This document shows, in pieces, positions 12,154 to 17,552 of a stretch of 17,552 bases of DNA. Origin of the DNA: JBBQKG01 sp038326655 (GTDB taxonomy: Bacteria > Actinomycetota > Thermoleophilia > Solirubrobacterales > JBBDJG01); the NCBI GenBank assembly GCA_038326655.1, contig JBBQKG010000037.1, positions 1 to 17,552 of the forward strand, written 5' to 3'. The notes below the pieces were generated by a model. The model ran no database searches, was not told the origin of the DNA, and saw only the letters and a program-made list of their open reading frames with translations. The first letter of the stretch is position 1. Each line of letters starts with the position of its first letter. The translations under genes were made by a program, and so were the position numbers.

Positions 12154-12183
12154 TTGACCTACTGGTTATATAACTGCTAGGTT
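12154..12183 (+). promoter_or_regulatory. Candidate promoter of the ArsR gene, likely leaderless
   Basis: TTGACC (12154-12159) as -35, an 18-bp spacer, and TAGGTT (12178-12183) as -10. Transcription would then begin about seven bases further on, at or next to the ATG at 12190, giving a leaderless mRNA. This agrees with the lack of any Shine-Dalgarno before that ATG, and leaderless starts are common in actinobacteria. Confidence 0.5.
12159..12180. promoter_or_regulatory. 22-bp dyad in the ArsR promoter spacer (candidate ArsR operator)
   Basis: A perfect 10-bp palindrome GTTATATAAC (12165-12174) is flanked symmetrically by CTA on the left (12159-12161) and TAG on the right (12178-12180). This AT-rich island in GC-rich DNA lies between the proposed -35 and -10, where a bound ArsR dimer would block RNA polymerase. 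Autoregulation through such a site is usual for ArsR repressors. Confidence 0.55.
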
Positions 12184-12189
12184 CAATAC

Positions 12190-12537
12190 ATGGCAGCAGA
12201 CCTCGACGCGACGTTCGGAGCCCTCGCGGACCCCACGCGCCGCGCGATCCTCGAGCGCCTGCGTCACGGCGAGGCGACGGTGACCGAGCTGGCCCAGCCC
12301 TTCCAGATGTCGATGCCGGCGATCTCCAAGCACCTCAAGGTGCTCGAGCGCGCCGGCCTCATCACCCGCGGTCGCGACGCCCAGCGCCGCCCGTGCCGGC
12401 TCACCGGCGCGGGTCTGCGCAGCGCGCACGACTGGACGGAGGGCTTCCGCCAGTCCTGGGAGCAGCGCCTCGATGCGCTCGACGACCTGCTCGACGAGCT
12501 CCAACATCCCAACGACGCCCAAGGAGGCGCGACATGA
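12190..12537 (+). CDS. ArsR-family winged-helix transcriptional regulator
   Basis: 115 residues. N-terminal FGALADPTRRAILERL is the classic ArsR opening, followed by the recognition helix region (MSMPAISKHLKVLERAGLI, about residues 39-57) and the wing (RGRDAQRRPCRL). No cysteine metal site of the ArsR/SmtB type is visible, and the C-terminal helix (WEQRLDALDDLLDEL) suits dimerisation. This subgroup is typically paired with an AHSA1/SRPBCC protein, and such a gene follows here with an ATGA overlap. It probably represses its own operon through the dyad at 12159-12180. The effector is unknown. Confidence 0.92.
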   Translation: MAADLDATFGALADPTRRAILERLRHGEATVTELAQPFQMSMPAISKHLKVLERAGLITRGRDAQRRPCRLTGAGLRSAHDWTEGFRQSWEQRLDALDDLLDELQHPNDAQGGAT

Positions 12538-13018
12538 CCAGCCCCACCGAGTACAAGGCCAGCCTCGAGCTCCCGGCCGACACAAACATCCTCATCACGG
12601 GACGTTCGAGGCCCCGGCCGACCTCGTCTACCAGGCGATGACCACGCCCGAGCAAGTCCGCCGCTGGTGGGGTGCCGGGCACGGCGAGGTCACGACGTGC
12701 GAGATCGACCTGCGCGTCGGGGGCAAGTGGCGCTTCGTGCTGACCCAGCCCGACGGCTCCGAGGTCGCCTTCTCCGGCGAGTACCTCGAGCTCGATCCCC
12801 CGGGGCGCACGGTCCACACCGAGCGCTACGAGGCCGTGCCGGGGCCGCCGAGCACGATCACGACCAGCTACGAGGAGCACGACGGCGTCACCACGATGCG
12901 CGCGCTGTGCCGCTATGACTCCAAGGAGACGCGCGACGCGGTCATCGCCAGCGGCATGGAGACGGGCATGAACGCCAGCTACGACGCGATCGACGCGCTG
13001 CTGCCCACCCTGCGCTGA
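12534..13018 (+). pseudogene. AHSA1/SRPBCC-domain protein, broken by a one-base frameshift
   Basis: ATG 12534 overlaps the ArsR stop (ATGA) and has AAGGAGG seven bases upstream. The frame reads MTSPTEYKASLELPADTNIL and should continue into FEAPADLVYQAMTTPEQV, but that part is one frame off. The switch is at the GGG run 12599-12601: one extra G would restore ...ITGTFEAP... and give a 161-residue protein, the normal size for this family. The rest is intact and typical: VRRWWG, VGGKWRF, a FSGEYLELDPPGRTVHTERY strand pair, and C-terminal SGMETGMNASYDAIDALL. As everything after the break is well preserved, a homopolymer sequencing or assembly error is at least as likely as a recent mutation. AHSA1-like domains bind hydrophobic ligands; the role of this one is unknown. 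The LtrA gene starts 15 bp after it. Confidence 0.85.
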
Positions 13019-13032
13019 CATCATCGCGGGCC

Positions 13033-14202
13033 GTGACCGAGGCCGAGACGCAGCACGACGAACGCCGCGTCTCGGCCCTCGAGCTGTTCTTCGACCTCGT
13101 CTTCGTCTTCGCGATCACGCGGACGACCGAGCTGCTCGGCGAGGACGCGACGTTCAGAGGCCTGCTGCACGGCCTGCTCGTGCTCGCGGTGGTGTGGTGG
13201 GCGTGGGACGGCTACGCCTGGCTGACCAACGAGGTCGACACCGAGCGCGACGCCGTCCGGCTGTCGATCTTCGCCGCGATGGCCGCCATGCTGATCGTCG
13301 CGCTGGCCATCCCCGGCGCGTTCGGCGCCGACGCGACGCTCTTCGCCGTCGCCTACGCGGCGGTACGCCTCGTGCACTTCGTCCTCTACCGGCAGGGCTC
13401 GGGGCGCGAGGGCGGACGCCACGCGGTGCTCCGCCTGATGCCGTCGATCGCCGTTGCCTGCGCGCTGCTGCTCGGCGCCGCGGCAACCGAGGGCACCACG
13501 CGCACGCTGTTCTGGGTCGCCGCGGTCGCGGCCGACTACCTCGGCCTGCTGCTCGCAGGCACCTCGGGCTGGCGGGTGCAGGTGTCGCACTTCGCCGAGC
13601 GCCACTCGCTGATCATCCTCATCGCGCTTGGCGAGTCCGTCGTCGACATCGGCGCGGGCGTGCGCGCGGAGACCCTCGGGGCGGGCGTCGTCACCGCCGC
13701 CCTGCTGGCCGCCGCGGCGATCGCCGCGATGTGGTGGGCCTACTTCGACGTCGTCGCCCCGGTGGCCGAGCGGCGCATGCTCGCCGCCCCGCCGGAGGAG
13801 CGCGTGGCCATCGCCCGCGACTCCTACACGTTCCTGCACCTCCCGATGGTCGCCGGGATCGTGCTGCTGGCCGCCGGCATCAAGGAGGCGATCGGCCACG
13901 TCGGGGACCCGCTGGCGACGGTGCCGGCGGTCGAGCTGTGCGGCGGCGCCGCGCTCTACCTCGCCGCCCACGTGGCCTTCCGGCTGCGCAACGTGCACTC
14001 GGTCAACCGCCAGCGCATCGTGGCCGGCGCCGTGCTGCTCGCGCTCATTCCGGTGGCGACGCGCGTCTCGGGCCTGACCGCGCTGGCGCTCGTCGCCGCG
14101 ATCCTGGCCACGCTGATCGCCTACGAGGCCCTGCGCTTCCGCGACGCTCGTGCGCGCGTACGCGCCGGCGGAGGCAGCATGCGCTTCTCGCCTCCGTCCT
14201 GA
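13033..14202 (+). CDS. LtrA-family (low temperature requirement A) integral membrane protein
   Basis: 389 residues from GTG 13033. The N-terminus has the family hallmark VSALELFFDLVFVFAITRTTE, followed by about ten hydrophobic segments spread over the length, such as LLVLAVVWWAWDGYAWL, AAMAAMLIVALAIPGAF and AAAIAAMWWAYFDVVAP. HSLIILIALGESVVDIGAGV near the middle is the second conserved family motif. LtrA was named in Listeria for growth at low temperature; its biochemical role is not established. It follows the SRPBCC gene by 15 bp and its TGA overlaps the GNAT start by one base (TGATG), so the three probably form one transcript. Confidence 0.9.
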   Translation: MTEAETQHDERRVSALELFFDLVFVFAITRTTELLGEDATFRGLLHGLLVLAVVWWAWDGYAWLTNEVDTERDAVRLSIFAAMAAMLIVALAIPGAFGADATLFAVAYAAVRLVHFVLYRQGSGREGGRHAVLRLMPSIAVACALLLGAAATEGTTRTLFWVAAVAADYLGLLLAGTSGWRVQVSHFAERHSLIILIALGESVVDIGAGVRAETLGAGVVTAALLAAAAIAAMWWAYFDVVAPVAERRMLAAPPEERVAIARDSYTFLHLPMVAGIVLLAAGIKEAIGHVGDPLATVPAVELCGGAALYLAAHVAFRLRNVHSVNRQRIVAGAVLLALIPVATRVSGLTALALVAAILATLIAYEALRFRDARARVRAGGGSMRFSPPS

Positions 14203-14744
14203 TGCCGACGACCGAGCGCGTGCTGCTCCGGCGCTTCGCCGCCGCCGACGCCGACGCGTTCGCGGCGCTGAACGCCGACCCCGAGGTCATGCGCTTCATC
14301 GGCGACGGTACCCCGCTCTCACGCGCGCAGAGCGACGAGCTGCTGGCGCGGATCGCCGCGCACTGGCGCGCGCGCGGCTTCGGCCTGTGGTGCCTCGCCG
14401 AGCGCGACGCGCCCGAGCGCTGCCTGGGCTTCGCGGGCTTGGCCGTCCCCGCGTTCCTGCCCGAGGTCATGCCCGCGGTCGAGGTGGGCTGGCGCCTGGC
14501 GCGCGACACGTGGGGGCGCGGGCTGGCCACCGAGGCGGCGCAGGCCGCGCTGGCCGAGGCGTTCGGCCCGCTGGCCCTGGCGTCGGTCATCGCGATCGTC
14601 GCCGAAGGCAACGAACGCTCGGTGCGCGTGGCGGCCAAGCTCGGCATGCGCCGCGGCGCCGATCGCCTGCATCCGAGGCGCGGACGGCTGCGCATCTACG
14701 AGATTTCTGCGCACGATGCGGCTTCTTCGCCGGGCCGGTCTTGA
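14202..14744 (+). CDS. GNAT-family N-acetyltransferase (RimJ/RimL type)
   Basis: 180 residues from ATG 14202, sharing one base with the LtrA stop codon. N-terminal TTERVLLRRFAAADADAFAA and PEVMRFIGDG are typical of RimJ/RimL-like acetyltransferases. The acetyl-CoA-binding loop is in VGWRLARDTWGRGLATEA, and NERSVRVAAKLGM is the usual motif near the end of the fold. It would transfer acetyl from acetyl-CoA to an amine; the substrate cannot be read from the sequence. The last 30 residues are Arg-rich and less conserved. Confidence 0.9.
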   Translation: MPTTERVLLRRFAAADADAFAALNADPEVMRFIGDGTPLSRAQSDELLARIAAHWRARGFGLWCLAERDAPERCLGFAGLAVPAFLPEVMPAVEVGWRLARDTWGRGLATEAAQAALAEAFGPLALASVIAIVAEGNERSVRVAAKLGMRRGADRLHPRRGRLRIYEISAHDAASSPGRS

Positions 14745-14769
14745 CCCCTGCGGGACCGGCTCGTACGTT

Positions 14770-14787
14770 GAATCCAGACGCGGATTC
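14770..14787. other. Small inverted repeat after the GNAT gene
   Basis: GAATCC-AGACGC-GGATTC, a 6-bp stem with a 6-base loop, 25 bp past the GNAT stop codon. There is no T-run after it, so it is at best a weak terminator. The rest of the 258-bp gap before pepF (14745-15002) shows no gene, and I see no tRNA in it. Confidence 0.25.
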
Positions 14788-15002
14788 GAGTCGCAGAGAG
14801 CGAGGCCCAGGGATTGCGAGGCCCGCCCCTCTGAAGCTTGGAAGCCCTTTCGGGGGTGGACCGAGTGGAGAGGATCCCAGGCGACTCGGGCCCGCGTCGC
14901 TTTGCGTTGAGCAGCCGCTCGGTCAGGGGGCTCCGCAGGTTGCCGGTCTATATGACCGCGAACCCCGGAACCCGAGCGAGGTCGGTGTGGCACTCTGGGG
15001 AC

Positions 15003-16799
15003 ATGAGCGCAACCGACCAAGTGCATGACGTCGCCTGGGACCTCGATCCGCTCGTCGACGGCGAGGGCGACGTCGGCGCCGACCGGCTGCTGGCCGACGC
15101 CGACGAGCGCGCCGCCGCGTTCGCCGCGGCCCACCGGGGCAAGGTCTCAGAGCTCGACGGGCCGGGTCTCGCCGCCGCGATGGACGAGCTGCAGACGATC
15201 GTCGACCTCGTCGGTCGCGCCGGCTCCTACGCGGGACTGCGCTTCGCCGTCGACACCGCCGACCCTGCCACCGGCGCCTTGATGGCGCGCGTGCAGGAGC
15301 AAGGCACGCAGGTCGAGACCAAGCTGCTGTTCTTCGAGCTCGAGTGGGCGGCGCTACCCGACGACCGCGTGGAGGAGCTGCTGACCGCCGACGGGCTGGA
15401 GACCTCGCGCCACCACCTACGGACGATCCGCCGCTACCGCCCGCACCTGCTCTCCGAGCCCGAGGAGCGGCTGCTCAGCGAGAAGGCGGTCACCGGGCGC
15501 GAAGCGTGGACGCGGCTGTTCAGCGAGCTGACGAGCGCCGTGCGCGTGCACCTCGACGACACGCCGGAAGCGGGCGTGCAGCTCGACGTCGCCCTCAGCC
15601 GCCTGGTCTCCCCCGACCGCGACGTGCGCCGCGCCACCGCCGAGGCGGTCACCGAGGCCCTGGAGCCCGGTCTGCGCACGCGCGCCTACGTGTTCAACAC
15701 GCTGCTGGCCGACAAGGCCACCGACGACCGCCTGCGCCACTACCCAAGCTGGCTGGCGAGCCGCAACCTCGCCAACGAGGCCACCGACGAGTCCGTCCAG
15801 GCGCTCGTCGACGCGGTCCGCGCGCAGTACGACCTGCCCCAGCGCTGGTACTCGCTCAAGGCGCGCCTGCTCGGCCTCGACCGCCTCGCCGACTACGACC
15901 GCATGGCCTCGATCGCCGACACCGAGGTGTCGGTGGAGTGGGACGAGGCCAGCGAGCTCGTGCTCGACACGTTCGGCGAGTTCTCTCCGGTCCTGGGCGA
16001 CACCGCGCGGCGCTTCTTCGACGAGCGCTGGATCGACGCCCCCACGCGCCCGGGCAAGCGCGGCGGCGCGTTCTGCGCCTACACGACGCCCAGCGTGCAT
16101 CCCTACGTGATGCTCAACTGGACGGGCAAGCGCCGCGACGTGCTCACGCTCGCCCACGAGCTCGGGCACGGCCTGCACGCCGCGCTGGCGATCCCGCGCG
16201 GGCCGCTGGAGCAGGGCACGCCGCTGACGGTCTGCGAGACGGCGTCGGTGTTCGGCGAGACGCTCGTGTTCAAGCGCCTGCTCGACGCCACCGACTCTCC
16301 CCAGTCGCGTTTGGCGCTGCTGGCCGAGAACATCGAGGGCTCGATCGCCACCGTGTTCCGCCAGACCGCGATGAACGGCTTCGAGCACCGCGCGCACACC
16401 GCGCGGCGCGAGGAGGGCGAGCTGAGCGTCGAGCGCATCGGCGAGCTGTGGGAGGCGTCGCAGGTCGAGCTGCTCGGCGACGCCGTCGAGATCACCGCGG
16501 GCTACCGGTCGTGGTGGTCCTACGTGCCGCACTTCATCGGGACGCCCGGCTACGTCTACGCCTATGCCTACGGGCAGCTGCTGGCCCTGAGCGTCTACCG
16601 CCGCTACGAGCAGGAGGGAGCGGACTTCGTGCCCCGCTACCTCGAGCTGCTGTCGGCCGGCGGCTCCAAGAGCCCCGAGGAGCTGGCCGCGATCGCCGGC
16701 CTCGACCTCGAGGATCCGGGCTTCTGGGCCGCGGGCCTCGACCTCGTGCGCGAGCAGCTCGACGCCGCCGAGGCCGCGGCCGCTGAGGTGTCCCGATGA
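15003..16799 (+). CDS. pepF: Oligoendopeptidase F (M3 family zinc metallopeptidase)
   Basis: 598 residues, the usual PepF size, from ATG 15003 (MSATDQVHDVAWDLDPLVDG). Frames starting further upstream add a stretch unlike the family. Residues about 110-190 are the oligopeptidase F N-terminal helical region. The catalytic domain carries the zinc site HELGH (His385, Glu386, His389), with Glu412 in CETASVFGE as third ligand. Tyrosine-rich GTPGYVYAYAYGQLLAL near the C-terminus is also typical. It hydrolyses short peptides in the cytoplasm; no signal peptide is seen. The start has only a close GGGG, so translation may be leaderless or weak. Its TGA overlaps the next ATG (ATGA). Confidence 0.95.
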   Translation: MSATDQVHDVAWDLDPLVDGEGDVGADRLLADADERAAAFAAAHRGKVSELDGPGLAAAMDELQTIVDLVGRAGSYAGLRFAVDTADPATGALMARVQEQGTQVETKLLFFELEWAALPDDRVEELLTADGLETSRHHLRTIRRYRPHLLSEPEERLLSEKAVTGREAWTRLFSELTSAVRVHLDDTPEAGVQLDVALSRLVSPDRDVRRATAEAVTEALEPGLRTRAYVFNTLLADKATDDRLRHYPSWLASRNLANEATDESVQALVDAVRAQYDLPQRWYSLKARLLGLDRLADYDRMASIADTEVSVEWDEASELVLDTFGEFSPVLGDTARRFFDERWIDAPTRPGKRGGAFCAYTTPSVHPYVMLNWTGKRRDVLTLAHELGHGLHAALAIPRGPLEQGTPLTVCETASVFGETLVFKRLLDATDSPQSRLALLAENIEGSIATVFRQTAMNGFEHRAHTARREEGELSVERIGELWEASQVELLGDAVEITAGYRSWWSYVPHFIGTPGYVYAYAYGQLLALSVYRRYEQEGADFVPRYLELLSAGGSKSPEELAAIAGLDLEDPGFWAAGLDLVREQLDAAEAAAAEVSR

Positions 16800-17200
16800 C
16801 CCTCGAGACCGCGCAGAAGCTGATCGCCGCCGGCGTCGCCGAGGCCGAGGCGCAGGGCTTCAGGCTCTCGTTCGTCGTGGTCGACGCGGCCGGGCACCCG
16901 GTCGCGCTCGGGCGCATGGACGGCGCGCCGTTCGCTACGCCCGACATCGCCCACGGCAAGGCGTGGACCGCCGCGGCGTTCCGGCTGCCCAGCGCCGCCC
17001 GCGGCGAACAGGCCACGGAGCTCGTCGCGTTCTCGAGCGCGATCTCGGCCGCGACGCACGGGCGCTACATGCCGCAGATCGGCGCGCTGCCGATCGAGAT
17101 CGACGGCGAGCCCGCGGGCGCGATGGGCGCCTCGGGCGCCCAGGGGCACGAGGACGAGGCGGTCGTGCAGGCCGCGATCGCCGCCGTGCTCGGGTCCTAG
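16796..17200 (+). CDS. GlcG/HbpS family protein
   Basis: 134 residues, overlapping pepF by ATGA. Typical family features are the N-terminal helix (MTLETAQKLIAAGVAEAEAQ), the strand FVVVDAAGHPVALGRMDGAP, the helix beginning DIAHGKAWTAAAF, and C-terminal GAMGASGAQGHEDEAVVQAA. HbpS of Streptomyces binds haem extracellularly with a sensor kinase, while GlcG is found beside glycolate oxidase genes; this copy has no signal peptide and neither context, so its ligand is unknown. It ends in TAG that shares CTAG with the stop codon of the convergent hydrolase gene. Confidence 0.9.
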   Translation: MTLETAQKLIAAGVAEAEAQGFRLSFVVVDAAGHPVALGRMDGAPFATPDIAHGKAWTAAAFRLPSAARGEQATELVAFSSAISAATHGRYMPQIGALPIEIDGEPAGAMGASGAQGHEDEAVVQAAIAAVLGS

Positions 17201-17552
17201 AGACCGGCGAGGAAGCCGCGCACCGCGTCCACGTAGGCGGCGTTCTCCTCGAAGAACGTCATGTGGGCGCTGTCCTCGAAGACGACGATGCGGCTGCCGG
17301 GGACGCCGGCCGCGATCGCCGAGGACGCGTCGACCGCGCATGCGCGGTAGTGGCGCCCGGCGAGCACCAGCAGCGGGTGCGTGACGGCGCCGAGGCGGTC
17401 TTCGACCTCGATGCCGCCATAGCCGTTGGAGGCGACGTGGGCGAGCACCTCGGGGCTGTAGACGGCGTCGCCCATCGCGGCGATGGCGTCGGCGATGCGC
17501 GGGTCGCGCGGGTCGGCGAAGTGAAACGGCAGCTGGTCGGCGAGCAGCGAGG
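17197..17552 (-). CDS. Alpha/beta hydrolase (proline iminopeptidase-like), C-terminal part only
   Basis: The last 118 residues or so of an alpha/beta-hydrolase; the 5' part, with the nucleophile, lies beyond the right edge. LPFHFADPRDPRI and YGGIEVEDRLGAVTHPLLVLAGRH are characteristic of the actinobacterial proline-iminopeptidase-like group. The catalytic His is present in FEDSAHMTFFEE. The residue right after LAGRH, normally the catalytic Asp (GRHD), is Tyr here (codon TAC; GAC would be Asp). The enzyme may be altered or inactive, or this base may be an error. Its TAG stop overlaps the TAG of the convergent GlcG-family gene. Confidence 0.85.
   Translation of the reverse strand, partial: SLLADQLPFHFADPRDPRIADAIAAMGDAVYSPEVLAHVASNGYGGIEVEDRLGAVTHPLLVLAGRHYRACAVDASSAIAAGVPGSRIVVFEDSAHMTFFEENAAYVDAVRGFLAGL

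Noticed and set aside
14765..14800. T-loop-like GGATTCGAGTC suggesting a tRNA
   Set aside because: No matching acceptor, D or anticodon arms could be built around it on either strand.

Overview
The window looks like chromosomal DNA from a very GC-rich actinobacterium, probably class Thermoleophilia (Solirubrobacterales). The evidence is the GC-rich third codon positions, GTG starts, stop/start overlaps of the ATGA type, and a secreted protein at 7683-8243 whose 'VALVASLGGTGYAA ... NGAV' architecture I associate with that class. The placement is an inference from family knowledge, not from an alignment.

Left part (1-7310, minus strand). A condensing-enzyme/carboxylase module. A possible 52-residue leader protein (7152-7310) overlaps by ATGA a 648-residue protein with a C-terminal KAS III (FabH-like) domain and an N-terminal part of about 310 residues that I do not recognise. 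That gene overlaps by 26 bp a giant single-chain acetyl-CoA carboxylase of eukaryotic domain order (at least 1744 residues, running off the left edge). The natural reading is that the carboxylase makes malonyl-CoA and the KAS III protein condenses it; the product is unknown.

Middle (7311-11749). A non-coding stretch holds a 17-bp tandem repeat in which every unit contains a perfect Shine-Dalgarno sequence. Next comes the plus-strand secreted protein, then a compact minus-strand operon: a fused CitE-type lyase/mesaconyl-CoA hydratase (9583-11400), followed 13 bp later by mesaconyl-CoA C1-C4 CoA transferase (8364-9569). These are steps of the glyoxylate/propionyl-CoA assimilation arm of the 3-hydroxypropionate bicycle known from Chloroflexus. 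Finding them in an actinobacterium, with lyase and hydratase fused, is the most interesting signal here.

Strand switch (11750-12190). A complete tmRNA gene (ssrA) lies on the minus strand, with a legible proteolysis tag. It is divergent from an ArsR-type regulator whose promoter spacer contains a 22-bp dyad.

Right part (12190-17552, mostly plus strand). ArsR regulator; an AHSA1/SRPBCC-type partner broken by a single-base frameshift; an LtrA-family membrane protein; a GNAT acetyltransferase; oligoendopeptidase F (M3); and a GlcG/HbpS-family protein. Several of these overlap by 1-4 bp. At the right edge is the C-terminal part of a convergent alpha/beta hydrolase whose expected catalytic acid is replaced by Tyr.
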